From: Thermoplasmatota archaeon
GTDB taxonomy: Archaea; Thermoplasmatota; Thermoplasmata; Thermoplasmatales; Thermoplasmataceae
NCBI GenBank assembly: GCA_023489425.1
Contig: JAMDCG010000018.1
Coordinates: 1-46,815, forward strand
Direction: 5' to 3'
DNA: 46,815 nt
This document shows positions 38,823-46,815 of this stretch, piece after piece (positions within the stretch are counted from its first letter, which is position 1; each line of letters begins with the position of its first letter). A program made the translations under genes and the position numbers. The notes under the pieces were generated by a model that saw only the letters and a list, made by a program, of their open reading frames with translations, ran no database searches and was not told where the DNA came from.

Positions 38823-40142
38823 GTGTCCGTGATAATGGTTACAAGCAGGGGTCCCTATTCCTATGAGAAAAAAAATAACCGCATAATTAAGCAGGAAAAT
38901 GTAGGGGGTGTAGCCACAGGACTGAAGAAAATTATAGAGAGAGATAGGGGAACCTGGATATGCTGGGGTGATGGAAACGCTGACCATCTGTATCAGGATG
39001 AAAATAATGGTCTCTATCGAATTAAAAGAATACTGCTAAATCCCAGAGAAAAAAAAGGATTTTATGATGACTATTCAAACAGTACACTCTGGCCACTGTT
39101 TCACTATTTCAGGGAAAAGATAGAACACGATTCAATTGCTTACGGTTATTACAGACATGTAAATAGAAAGTTTGCAGAGGTTATCAAAGATACTGCTTCT
39201 TCTGAAGATGTAATATGGGTTCACGATTATCAGCTATCACTTGTACCGAAGTACCTGAGAGATATGGGTGTGAAGAATAAACTTCTCTTTACATGGCATA
39301 TCCCCTGGGTCTCAAGTGAATTCTACACCATCCTCCCTGAAAGGGAAGATATAGTTAAAAGCATATCAATGTGCAATAGCATCACTTTTCATACGCAAAA
39401 ATACAGAACAAATTTCAGACATTCCTACGAAAGAGTGGTGGGTTATGACAAAGAACTTGAAAGAAGAACGTTTACCTTTCCACTTGGAATAGATTATCAA
39501 TCATTTTCTCATGAACAGATTGAATCTGGTAAGAGACCTTTTGAAGATAAAAAGATTATATTCTCCATAGACCGGCTTGATTATACAAAGGGACTCGTGG
39601 AAAGAGTTAATGCCATAGAGATGTTTATAAAGAAATATCCTGAATTCAAGGAAAAATTTGTTTATCTTATGATGGTAACGCCAAGCAGGATTGGTGTGGA
39701 AGAATATGAAAAGCTAAAGGAAAAACTTGAAATGAATGTAGGAAGAATAAACGGTCTTTATGGAAACCTTAACTGGGTTCCAATTGTTTACATGTATAGA
39801 AAGATAAATTCGGACATTCTTAAAACCTATTATAGCTGGGGTGATATAGCATTAATAACACCTATGAAGGATGGGCTGAACCTGGTCTCAATGGAGTACG
39901 TGGCAGTTTCAAAGAAAGGAGTTCTAATCCTTTCTGAGTTTGCTGGGATTTCGGAATATCTAAGAGGAGCAATAAAGACAAATCCCAACTCAGATGATGA
40001 TGTATCAGAAAAGATTGCTATGGCCATGAGAATGCCAGATAGTGAAATTCTTAGAAGATTGCGAAGCATGAAAGATTTTTTGAGAAAACACGACGATAGA
40101 TGGTGGGCCAACAGGATTCTTGGAACGCTGGTGAAAAACTGA
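38823..40142 (+). CDS. otsA: Trehalose-6-phosphate synthase (GT20 family)
   Basis: Transfers glucose from a nucleotide sugar to glucose-6-phosphate, giving trehalose-6-phosphate. The 439-residue GT-B protein has GGVATGL (28-34), WVHDYQLSLVPKYLR near 132-146, DRLDYTKG near 246 and KDGLNLVSMEYVA near 348-360, all standard GT20 active-site segments. A TATA-like TTTTTATACT near 38794-38802 predicts transcription starting at the GTG at 38823, which I take as a leaderless start; GTG at 38829 or ATG at 38835 are alternatives. The product is dephosphorylated by the next gene. Confidence 0.95.
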   Translation: MSVIMVTSRGPYSYEKKNNRIIKQENVGGVATGLKKIIERDRGTWICWGDGNADHLYQDENNGLYRIKRILLNPREKKGFYDDYSNSTLWPLFHYFREKIEHDSIAYGYYRHVNRKFAEVIKDTASSEDVIWVHDYQLSLVPKYLRDMGVKNKLLFTWHIPWVSSEFYTILPEREDIVKSISMCNSITFHTQKYRTNFRHSYERVVGYDKELERRTFTFPLGIDYQSFSHEQIESGKRPFEDKKIIFSIDRLDYTKGLVERVNAIEMFIKKYPEFKEKFVYLMMVTPSRIGVEEYEKLKEKLEMNVGRINGLYGNLNWVPIVYMYRKINSDILKTYYSWGDIALITPMKDGLNLVSMEYVAVSKKGVLILSEFAGISEYLRGAIKTNPNSDDDVSEKIAMAMRMPDSEILRRLRSMKDFLRKHDDRWWANRILGTLVKN

Positions 40143-40874
40143 TTGATTACAGAAGACATTGAAAAGTACCTTACGGGAATTGAAAAAGGCTCACAGATAT
40201 TTCTGGATTATGATGGTACTCTTGTTCCCATAATCATGGATCCAGAACTCTGCTTTGCGGATAACGAATTAAGAGAAATCCTTAAAGAAATAGATAGGCT
40301 GTATGAGCTTTATATAATTTCAGGTAGAACCCTTGAAGATCTAAAGAAATTCATAAATCTGAACCTTAACTACGTTTATCTTCATGGAATGTTCGCAGAT
40401 CTTAAGGGAAAAACCATCGAGTTTGTTGAAAATTCTTCAAAATATTTTGATACTTTCAGGAAACTTGAGAATGAAGTTCGCTTCCCAGAAGGAAGTGGTG
40501 TGAGAACATACAGGAAGCCATATGGGTTCGTGATTCACCTTGGACTGGTGCCAGATAGCCTAAAACCTGAATATATAAAACAGGCAGAAATCCTTGGAAA
40601 GGAGTATGGGCTGGAGATATATTATGGGATAAACCTAATAGAACTTAAGGTTCCCGGAGTGAATAAGGGAAGGGCAATAAGAGCCCTGCGGAATGATAGA
40701 AAGTGCCTGATTGCCGGTGATGAAGCTACTGATGAATATGGCTTTGTGGAATGTCCGGAATGCCTTACCATACATATAGGCAATGGAAAAACTGCTGCAA
40801 TATTATCTGTGAGAAATATAGATGAATTTAGGAAAATACTTAAGGCACTTATTCAGAAACCGGATATATCGTAA
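40143..40874 (+). CDS. otsB: Trehalose-6-phosphate phosphatase
   Basis: HAD-superfamily phosphatase releasing trehalose. The 243 aa contain motif I LDYDGTLVPI with nucleophile D22 and acid D24, motif II SGRTLEDL, the KGRAIRAL segment with the motif-III Lys nearby and motif IV AGDEATDEYGF. It starts at TTG immediately after the otsA TGA, so translation is likely coupled. Its last 22 nt overlap the 3' end of the convergent amidohydrolase gene. Confidence 0.94.
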   Translation: MITEDIEKYLTGIEKGSQIFLDYDGTLVPIIMDPELCFADNELREILKEIDRLYELYIISGRTLEDLKKFINLNLNYVYLHGMFADLKGKTIEFVENSSKYFDTFRKLENEVRFPEGSGVRTYRKPYGFVIHLGLVPDSLKPEYIKQAEILGKEYGLEIYYGINLIELKVPGVNKGRAIRALRNDRKCLIAGDEATDEYGFVECPECLTIHIGNGKTAAILSVRNIDEFRKILKALIQKPDIS

Positions 40875-41680
40875 AAATCTCTTCTTCTTGCAGTGAGAAC
40901 CTTTACGTTTTCTCTGTATGAAGTCACTTCTGACATATCAATTTTCACAGTAATATCTTCCTCATCTTCGCCCAGCTCTTCGATTACCTTTCCTGCCGGT
41001 GAAATCACTGTTGAATGTCCTATGAATTCTGGTCCTGATTGTCCAGAAGCCACAACAAAAACCCCATTTGTCATTGCGATACTTTTCAGCAGTGCAGTCC
41101 ATGTCTCAAGCTTGTATTCTCCCTTAAAGAATCCAGCCTGAATGGTTATCATCTGTGCACCCTTTAGCGCATATAATCTGGACAGTTCCGGAAACCTTAT
41201 ATCATAACAGATTTCCATACCAAGTGGAATGCCATTAAGGGAAATGACTTCTGGTCTTCTGAGACCCTCATTGTAAACCTTCGATTCCATATATCCGTAG
41301 GAGTCAAATAGATGGAGTTTCTGATATTTTCCAAATAGAATACCCATATTGTCTATGGCAAATGATGTGTTGAATGGTTTCTCAGTTTGACCCCTGCTCT
41401 CCACAAAATTTCCAATTACAGCTATTTCTCTTTTCATAGTCATACTTCTGATTTCCTCAACGAATTGTCCAGTGATAGATTCGGAGACATCAATCATATA
41501 GTTTCTGTCATTGAAATCTGGCTTGATCATAGAGTATTCAGGAAATATAACCAGATCCTGTTTTCCAGAATATTTGTCAATTTTTCCCTTTATAAAGTCC
41601 AGGTTTTCTTCCTTGCTTTTTCCGGAATTGAATTGCACAACTGCAATTCTCATTTGATTGCTTACTGAAGAACCGTTCAT
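40853..41680 (-). CDS. Carbon-nitrogen hydrolase (nitrilase superfamily)
   Basis: Cys-Glu-Lys amidohydrolase of 275 aa. The triad, counted from the ATG at 41680, is E48 (FPEYS), K121 (YQKLHLFD) and C158 (EICYDIRFPEL). The DIRFPEL and KLHLFD segments resemble the omega-amidase/Nit2 branch that hydrolyses alpha-ketoglutaramate or related amides, including deaminated glutathione for Nit1. Start choice is open: 41680 has a TATA-like element about 30 nt upstream, while the ATG at 41653 matches the usual RIAVVQ beginning. Monocistronic and convergent with otsB. Confidence 0.86.
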   Translation of the reverse strand: MNGSSVSNQMRIAVVQFNSGKSKEENLDFIKGKIDKYSGKQDLVIFPEYSMIKPDFNDRNYMIDVSESITGQFVEEIRSMTMKREIAVIGNFVESRGQTEKPFNTSFAIDNMGILFGKYQKLHLFDSYGYMESKVYNEGLRRPEVISLNGIPLGMEICYDIRFPELSRLYALKGAQMITIQAGFFKGEYKLETWTALLKSIAMTNGVFVVASGQSGPEFIGHSTVISPAGKVIEELGEDEEDITVKIDMSEVTSYRENVKVLTARRRDFYDISGF

Positions 41681-41732
41681 CCTTTCACTAACTCATTATG
41701 TTTTGAGTGTATAATATTTTTGTTAAAAATGA

Positions 41733-42815
41733 TCATCTCTTCAGATTAAGTTTCTCTGGAAGATATGTATCAGTTACAAAATTCAGGCCATATTTGGCCA
41801 GAGCCTGTTGTTCAGCTTTCTGATTTATTTTAAGCATCGTCTCAATTTCTGATTTCCAGAATTCGTTTTGGAATCTTGGGTCCTGAAGTTCAGAATTTAA
41901 TGCTGATATATCCTTGTCATTCAATTTATCTGTTGGAAGATCATAATTGAGTATATCTGAAGCACTAATTCCCACAAATTCAGCTGTTGGAACTGCAAGC
42001 CAGTGTGAAATGTGTGCAGTCTTTATTGCCCCATATGCCACTGACGCATATATCCTGAACGACCATGGATCCCCATCTGTGAAGATATATACGGGAAGAC
42101 CCATCTCCTCATTCATCCTCTTGAGCATCCTTCTTGTGCTTCTAGCTGGCTGCCCCTTAAGATGGACAAGTATTGCCCTGAAATCCTCGTCAAACTTGTT
42201 TTCCACAAGTCTGTCAAACATTCCTCCCGTTTCCAGAGCTACAATCATATCTGCATCGTGTGATATGAGCCTGACCTTTTCCTCCTCTACATTATATGGT
42301 ATATTATATCCCGCATCTCCAACATCATCACGACAGTTGATTCTCTTAAATTCATTCTTCCTGTTCTTTTCCTCTATGGTAATATCGCCAATAATACTTG
42401 CACCATTCTCCTCCGGCCTCAGATGAAAATCCTCTCTCATCAATTCTGTCATTACTTCCATGTCCTCTGCGAGCACATTTGACTCGTCCTGTGTCGCAAA
42501 CTTGTAATCCTTCCAGCCCTCAGATATGTAATACATCTCCCTGAGAGTTGATGACTTTGACTCTTTCAACATATCAAGAATGAAGTTGATGGTGTAAAGT
42601 GATTTGGCAATGAACTCTGCTCCATCTATCTTTCTGGCTGTTCTCCTAACCTCCTGGTCCCCGTATTTCCATACACCGTATAGTGCGTCAAGAACTATGT
42701 TATCCCGTGTTCGTGACTTAATCTTTATCTCAGGGATATCCTCATTCTTTATGGCCTCATAAATTGTATTTACAAAGTTCTTCAGCTGTTCTTCTGTATT
42801 TTCATTCCTGCTCAT
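41733..42815 (-). CDS. top6A: DNA topoisomerase VI subunit A
   Basis: Type IIB topoisomerase cleavage subunit, Spo11 homologue, 360 aa. The winged-helix CAP region carries the catalytic tyrosine, most likely Y96 in LREMYYIS. The Toprim metal site is E195 (ALETGG) and D247/D249 (TDGDPWSF). It overlaps top6B by 14 nt, in the usual B-A order, and forms an A2B2 enzyme that relaxes and decatenates DNA. Confidence 0.97.
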   Translation of the reverse strand: MSRNENTEEQLKNFVNTIYEAIKNEDIPEIKIKSRTRDNIVLDALYGVWKYGDQEVRRTARKIDGAEFIAKSLYTINFILDMLKESKSSTLREMYYISEGWKDYKFATQDESNVLAEDMEVMTELMREDFHLRPEENGASIIGDITIEEKNRKNEFKRINCRDDVGDAGYNIPYNVEEEKVRLISHDADMIVALETGGMFDRLVENKFDEDFRAILVHLKGQPARSTRRMLKRMNEEMGLPVYIFTDGDPWSFRIYASVAYGAIKTAHISHWLAVPTAEFVGISASDILNYDLPTDKLNDKDISALNSELQDPRFQNEFWKSEIETMLKINQKAEQQALAKYGLNFVTDTYLPEKLNLKR

Positions 42816-44646
42816 TTACTTCCACCCCCTTTAAATCCCAGTCTGCTGGCAGCTCCTCAGCTCCCTGTACCAGAACTGGATTTATTCCTGTAACAAAATA
42901 TTCCGCACCAGTATAGTTTCCCTTTACCTGATCTAGACCTTCTTCGTAACTGTATGTTTCTGCTGATTCAAGGTTTTCAATTTTTATGTCAACTTCCCTG
43001 AAGGGAAAAACGATCTTCAGATTGAATGAAACTGTATCATCTGTATAATTTATGACAGATGTAATTGATTTCTTTTTATCTCCGTTCTCAACTTCTTCCC
43101 TTACAAAAACAACGTTTGCAATTTTACTCATTGTCCTCCTGTAATCGGGCACTTCTAGCTTTAGAATTTCTGAACTCTTTTTTGCAATCTCAGGAATTAT
43201 CTTGCTCACGAGTCTGAATTTCTCCCCCATCTTCTTGTTTCTCTCTATCCTGTTGTTGAATCTTCTCAGCTGCCTCATTTCTGCTTTCAGGACATTCTTA
43301 ATTTCCTCAACTATTTCGCTAACAGGTGCTATTGCTTCCTTTGACTCTGACACATATGGAATCTTTGGCCCATATACATGGACAAGAATTATAGCGGGGC
43401 CGTAAGGAACCCCCTTTCCCTGTTTCTGCTCCATTCCATACTGCCTCCAGTCCGTTTCTGATATTGCCTCTGTGATAGCACAGGAACCAGCCTGAAATAG
43501 AAGAGGGACCTTATTTGCATATCTTATTATTCGTGCTGGCTGGTCTGAAGGGAGTTCTCCACCATATACCATTCCTATTTCAACTGAAAACGGGTTACCC
43601 TTATGAATTCTGACTGAACCTGAAATGGGTCTGCCATAAAAACCTGGCCGCTCATCACCATATACGGAAAGCATACCTACCCTGATGAACTGCTCCGAAA
43701 TTGGTGATAGGGATTCAGCTGAGGGAGGCATAAGCTTCACCTCAGATATGGTCGATATTATCCTTTCTGCCTCAGCCCTCTCAAGCGCTGCTGGCCTCAT
43801 TTCTGGATCAACTCCAGATTTTTCCAGTATTTCAGATGCCGTGTTTAAACTTATTCTTGAAAAGTTTTCTACGAATAACTCCTTCATGTTTCTGTTAGAG
43901 CTTTCGGAAGCAAGGGATAAAAGCTCTCCCACCTCAAGTCCATAGGGATGGGGTTTGACCGGTTTTGACTGCCTTGAAGGTTCTTCGATGGATCTTTCAA
44001 AAGTAATTGCTGTCCCATCGGGATCTGTGAATCTAATTCTTGCATTTGGATTTACCACTGCCACTTCCTTCAGATATTCATGTATGGATTGCCTTCCGGT
44101 TATGTATTTCCCCTTTGCCCTTATCCTTACCTCTGTTCCATGTTCTGCCTTCCATATAACCGGCTCTTCTGTCTTTATATTTGCCACATTATTTTTGATA
44201 TCTATACCCATTTCGAAGTGGTATGCAACATCGTCAACTGGCCTCTTTGTAGTGATATGAGAGAATTCACCTGTTGTTATCTGACCATAGAGGATTGCTG
44301 CTGTTATTCCAAGTCCTTGCTGTCCCCTTGTCTGCCTCATCACATGAAATCTTGAACCATAGAGTAGTTGTCCGAAGGCCTTTGGGACCTGCGTTCTCTC
44401 TATTCCAGGTCCATTATCCAGAACCACCATCTCATAAATGTCCCCTGATATCCTTGAAATCTTCACGTCTAAATCTGGAAGTATTCCATGTTCCTCACAT
44501 GCATCAAGTGAATTATCCACCGCCTCTTTTACCATAATAAATAAAGCTCTTTGCAATGAATCAAAACCAAGTATGTGCCTATTTTTCTCAAAAAATTCCG
44601 ATATAGAAACCTGCTTGAATTCCTGTGGCTTTTTCTTTTCCTGCAT
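42802..44646 (-). CDS. top6B: DNA topoisomerase VI subunit B
   Basis: ATPase subunit, 614 aa, of the GHKL type. The ATP site shows EAVDNSLDAC (41-50), DNGPGI (77-82) and the lid GQQGLGI (108-114). The transducer domain follows with KQGKGVPYGPA near 405-415 containing the switch Lys. The ATG at 44646 has TAAGG directly upstream and a TATA-like AAATATAAT about 25 nt upstream, suggesting a very short or absent leader. In many archaea these genes follow aIF1A-rio1-KH, but here they are separate. Confidence 0.97.
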   Translation of the reverse strand: MQEKKKPQEFKQVSISEFFEKNRHILGFDSLQRALFIMVKEAVDNSLDACEEHGILPDLDVKISRISGDIYEMVVLDNGPGIERTQVPKAFGQLLYGSRFHVMRQTRGQQGLGITAAILYGQITTGEFSHITTKRPVDDVAYHFEMGIDIKNNVANIKTEEPVIWKAEHGTEVRIRAKGKYITGRQSIHEYLKEVAVVNPNARIRFTDPDGTAITFERSIEEPSRQSKPVKPHPYGLEVGELLSLASESSNRNMKELFVENFSRISLNTASEILEKSGVDPEMRPAALERAEAERIISTISEVKLMPPSAESLSPISEQFIRVGMLSVYGDERPGFYGRPISGSVRIHKGNPFSVEIGMVYGGELPSDQPARIIRYANKVPLLFQAGSCAITEAISETDWRQYGMEQKQGKGVPYGPAIILVHVYGPKIPYVSESKEAIAPVSEIVEEIKNVLKAEMRQLRRFNNRIERNKKMGEKFRLVSKIIPEIAKKSSEILKLEVPDYRRTMSKIANVVFVREEVENGDKKKSITSVINYTDDTVSFNLKIVFPFREVDIKIENLESAETYSYEEGLDQVKGNYTGAEYFVTGINPVLVQGAEELPADWDLKGVEVNEQE

Positions 44647-44774
44647 CCTTAAGCCATATGAAACTGATTATATTTACCTTATTCTAAATGAACAAGTTAC
44701 AAAAACATTACCCTGGGTTGATATATAATGGAAAATAATATTAAATCAGAACTTTTCTATGATTTATTCCGGAA

Positions 44775-45539
44775 TTACTGGAAATAACCCAGATCATCCT
44801 TCTTTTCCTTGTCGATCATATCTGACTGCATTTTTTCAGTTAATTCTGAAAGATTTTTACACCTTTCCTCAAGATCCATGAGAGAAACCCTGAAGCCCAC
44901 AAGTTTTGAGAGTGTTTTCAATATTTCAAGTGCTGCCTTAGGGTCAGGGAAATACCCAGATGTTTCACCCATAAGACATGCAGCCTGTATTCTAAAGAAC
45001 TTATAAGCAAGTCCTACTATCAGACCGTTTGATCCGACTATTCCTCCACCAGGTTCACCTTCCGGGAACTTCACACCATTCTTTATAAGGTTTTGTTTTA
45101 GACTTGAATCGGTAAAGGCACCAAGAATTCTTGGAGTCTCAACAAGTTTGCCTACACCATATCCACCAAGTGTGTATATGATATTGACGTTCATTTCCCT
45201 TGCAATTTCCAGTAACTTCCACGAAAGTTCATACTGACCCTCTGGTGTGTTTCCCTGAAAATCTCCTGTGAACACGAATAGTGATTTAGACTTTGAAATT
45301 TGCTTGTAAAACAGAGTATTTCTATTTAAATGAGCTTTGCCTTCTCTGTCCACAAATACCTGAGCCGGGAAATGAGAGGAATAAATTTCGAGAACCTTCT
45401 CCATCTTCAACTTGTCGATCATGTAATCTACTGTAATTCTTCCAACATTACCTATGCCAGGAAGCCCACATACCAGTGTACTTGTTCCTTCTGGTATTAC
45501 GTCTATCATTTTCTTAATCTTAATTGTCTCCATCTTCAT
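44775..45539 (-). CDS. PAC2 family protein (proteasome assembly chaperone-like, PbaB type)
   Basis: A 254-residue protein with the PAC2 pattern: VCGLPGIGNVGRITVDYMI near 23-41 (core GLPGIGNVG), VFTGDFQGNTPEGQYEL near 89-105, the TLGGYGVGK loop near 122 and GLIVGLAYKFFRIQAACLMGETSGY (core CLMGETSGY). Archaeal PbaA/PbaB proteins help assemble the proteasome or other complexes. The C-terminus (about 217-254) is helical and charged. It is the last gene of the eL42-eS27-aIF2a-nop10 operon, overlapping nop10 by 20 nt, an arrangement common in archaea. Confidence 0.9.
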   Translation of the reverse strand: MKMETIKIKKMIDVIPEGTSTLVCGLPGIGNVGRITVDYMIDKLKMEKVLEIYSSHFPAQVFVDREGKAHLNRNTLFYKQISKSKSLFVFTGDFQGNTPEGQYELSWKLLEIAREMNVNIIYTLGGYGVGKLVETPRILGAFTDSSLKQNLIKNGVKFPEGEPGGGIVGSNGLIVGLAYKFFRIQAACLMGETSGYFPDPKAALEILKTLSKLVGFRVSLMDLEERCKNLSELTEKMQSDMIDKEKKDDLGYFQ

Positions 45540-45693
45540 CCTCCTCCATTTCTTCCAGCCTGTACTTCTGGAATTTATCAGTTGTAGAATATTTCATTGG
45601 TCCAGCCAATTTTGTTGCCCCGGAACATTTTGGGCAATTCAACTCCATTGTGTACATTCCACACACACTACACTTTCTTATTGTTCCCTTCAT
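45520..45693 (-). CDS. nop10: H/ACA RNP protein aNop10
   Basis: A 57-residue protein too short for most gene calls. It reads MKGTIRKCSVCG, then YTMELNCPKCSG, and GPMKYSTTDKFQKYR, the standard archaeal Nop10 pattern with four zinc cysteines (C8, C11, C20, C23). It binds Cbf5 in the H/ACA pseudouridylation complex. The tail is acidic (EEMEEDEDGDN). The ATG overlaps the aIF2-alpha stop by 4 nt (ATGA), and the last 20 nt overlap the PAC2-family gene. Confidence 0.95.
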   Translation of the reverse strand: MKGTIRKCSVCGMYTMELNCPKCSGATKLAGPMKYSTTDKFQKYRLEEMEEDEDGDN

Positions 45694-46466
45694 TTGTCCT
45701 TACTATCCCTTATGAACTCAAAGGATACCCCACTCTTTTTGCAGTTGTCTGAAATATTCTGAATAATAGTTTTAAGTTTATCCTCAGCGCTCTTATATTC
45801 CCTGTCTCTAACTTTCAATAAATATCTTGGTGCACCTGCATACCTTATGGTAGCATCTGCAATCTCACCTATATCGAGGCAGTTCTTAATCTTCTCAATA
45901 CCCTTAGATTCAAGCGAATACATCTCTATTGTGCCACCAATTTTAACGAATGGAGACTGTACATTCTGTGTTGCTATCTTCAGAAAAGCATTTCTCCACT
46001 TTGCTTTTGTTCCCTTGTAAAAATCTTCTTCTTCAGTAGCAGCCTCTTCAAACGCTGAATACAGACTTCCATACTTTTCAATTAATTCATTTCCAAATTC
46101 AGTCATACATTCTTCAGGAGATTTCTTCAGAGATGCTGAGACCAGTTCCATTAACTTCTCAGCCTTCTGATCATTCTTCCATTCTGAAATTTTTTCTCTC
46201 TTCTGATGTTCATTTACCCTCTTAAGAGATAGATCAACACTTTTTCTTCTTGAATCAATTTGAAGTACCTTGCATACTGTTTTCTGTCCTTCCCTGAGAT
46301 GATCCCTTATATACCTGACCCAACCATTGGCTACCTCTGCGATATGGATGAACCCGTTAAGGTCTTTGTATTCATCAAGCTTCACCTCAGCCCCAAATTT
46401 TTCAACCTTTGTTACAGTAACTACAACAAGGTCTCCAATTTCAGGGATATCATTCATTTTTTCCAT
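45690..46466 (-). CDS. eif2A: Translation initiation factor 2 subunit alpha (aIF2-alpha)
   Basis: Part of the aIF2 trimer that delivers initiator tRNA. The 258 aa begin with an S1 domain (IGDLVVVTVTKVEKFGAEVKL, then NGFIHIAEVANGWVRYIRD, about 10-88; core GFIHIAEVANGWVR), a helical middle and a C-terminal alpha/beta domain (RYAGAPRYLLKVRD near 208-221) that binds the gamma subunit. In eukaryotes a Ser in the S1 loop is regulated by phosphorylation; no claim is made here. It sits 5 nt after eS27 and overlaps nop10. Confidence 0.97.
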   Translation of the reverse strand: MEKMNDIPEIGDLVVVTVTKVEKFGAEVKLDEYKDLNGFIHIAEVANGWVRYIRDHLREGQKTVCKVLQIDSRRKSVDLSLKRVNEHQKREKISEWKNDQKAEKLMELVSASLKKSPEECMTEFGNELIEKYGSLYSAFEEAATEEEDFYKGTKAKWRNAFLKIATQNVQSPFVKIGGTIEMYSLESKGIEKIKNCLDIGEIADATIRYAGAPRYLLKVRDREYKSAEDKLKTIIQNISDNCKKSGVSFEFIRDSKDK

Positions 46467-46471
46467 TATTA

Positions 46472-46669
46472 TCAGAATTCTTCTGTGATCTCACAGTTAG
46501 TCATAATTGTACCGCCAGTCGGTTTTGCAAGTTCAGATCCGCATATATTGCAGTTTACCACGCTTGAACCTTTGGTGTATGTAATCTGCTCACTACCACA
46601 CTCTGGGCACTTGATTTTAATGAACTTATTTCCCTTTCCCTTCAGTTTTTTCATTTCCTTATCAGTCAT
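46472..46669 (-). CDS. rps27e: 30S ribosomal protein eS27
   Basis: A 65-residue zinc-ribbon ribosomal protein. The ligands are C21, C24 (KCPECG) and C40, C43 (NCNICG), with IKIKCPECGSEQITY and LAKPTGG as family landmarks. Its ATG overlaps the eL42 stop (TAATG), the standard eL42-eS27 pairing. Confidence 0.97.
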   Translation of the reverse strand: MTDKEMKKLKGKGNKFIKIKCPECGSEQITYTKGSSVVNCNICGSELAKPTGGTIMTNCEITEEF

Positions 46670-46815
46670 TATCTTACCTCCACAATTTCAAGTTTCTTGG
46701 CTCTCTGTGATGGGGGAGTGCTTGCCTTCTTGCATTTTGTGCATCTGTATCTTAAATTAACTCTTTTAGTTGGTTTTTCTCTGCCCTCAGGCTTTGGCCT
46801 CGGGAAACCTCCAAA
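46669..46815 (-). CDS. rpl44e: 50S ribosomal protein eL42 (L44e), partial (5' end outside window)
   Basis: The last 48 codons are present: [19 protein letters not shown], then [12 protein letters not shown] with the second CxxC zinc pair and a basic end ECIVEVR-like tail (KKLEIVEVR). The protein contacts the E site of the large subunit. It is the first known gene of the operon continuing to eS27, aIF2-alpha, nop10 and the PAC2-family gene. The N-terminal half lies beyond the right edge. Confidence 0.94.
   Translation of the reverse strand, partial: FGGFPRPKPEGREKPTKRVNLRYRCTKCKKASTPPSQRAKKLEIVEVR

Noticed and set aside
46260..46760. 166-codon + strand frame across aIF2-alpha, eS27 and eL42
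   Set aside because: It runs antisense through three well-identified genes and has no recognisable motif.

Overview
The window is a dense, AT-rich stretch of an archaeal chromosome. Split RNA polymerase genes (A' and A''), archaeal-type ribosomal proteins, MCM, topoisomerase VI, aNop10, aIF1A, aIF2-alpha and TATA boxes about 25 nt upstream of starts all point to Archaea. A solitary 5S rRNA gene with no 16S or 23S nearby, a MenG/UbiE-like quinone methyltransferase, a TrpB2-type tryptophan synthase beta chain and the gene content suggest a Thermoplasmatales-like euryarchaeon (relatives of Thermoplasma, Ferroplasma, Picrophilus, Cuniculiplasma). The genus cannot be fixed from the sequence alone. 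I see no insertion sequence, prophage, CRISPR array or toxin-antitoxin module.

Layout. 1-3476 (-): trpB-trpA-trpD-trpF operon, with trpF running off the left edge and apparently starting at a CTG codon. 3585-6724 (-): MCM helicase, DUF424 protein and a UbiE-like methyltransferase. 6846-8129 (-): thiamine-binding MTH1187-family protein and a 2-hydroxyacid dehydrogenase. 8535-13545 (+): DEAD-box helicase, then prpD-prpB (methylcitrate pathway) and a MetE-like zinc methyltransferase. 13608-15569 (-): IMPase/NADP-phosphatase-like protein, NAD kinase and a JAMM metalloprotease in one overlapping operon. 15598-18646 (-): a small basic unknown protein, DUF357, uS13, uS4, uS11 and Rpo3. 18774-19742 (-): Trm5/TYW2-family tRNA methyltransferase. 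19839-22600 (+): hemL-hemC-hemD with overlapping frames, ending against an initiator tRNA-Met gene on the opposite strand. 22786-24453 (-): aIF1A, Rio1 kinase and a KH protein. 24551-33233 (-): tRNA-Lys, rpoH, rpoB, rpoA', rpoA'' and nusA.

33559-36667 (+): M13 metallopeptidase and mtnA. 36696-38440 (-): sodium:solute symporter with its small DUF3311 partner. 38542-38660 (-): 5S rRNA. 38823-40874 (+): otsA-otsB trehalose synthesis. 40853-41680 (-): nitrilase-family amidohydrolase. 41733-44646 (-): topoisomerase VI B and A. 44775-46815 (-): eL42 (partial), eS27, aIF2-alpha, aNop10 (57 aa) and a PAC2-family protein.

Most of the window is conserved information-processing and core metabolism. Operon-first genes tend to have a TATA box about 25 nt before the start codon (leaderless or nearly so), while internal genes are coupled by ATGA or TAATG overlaps or by Shine-Dalgarno sites inside the preceding gene. 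The points most worth a second look are the CTG start of trpF, the tRNA-Lys gene sitting 15 nt before rpoH with no room for a separate promoter, the roughly 150-residue N-terminal extension of RNA polymerase A'', the 47-nt hemL/hemC overlap, the JAMM protease in the NAD kinase operon, and the prpDB plus MetE-like cluster. I found no clearly new multi-gene system.
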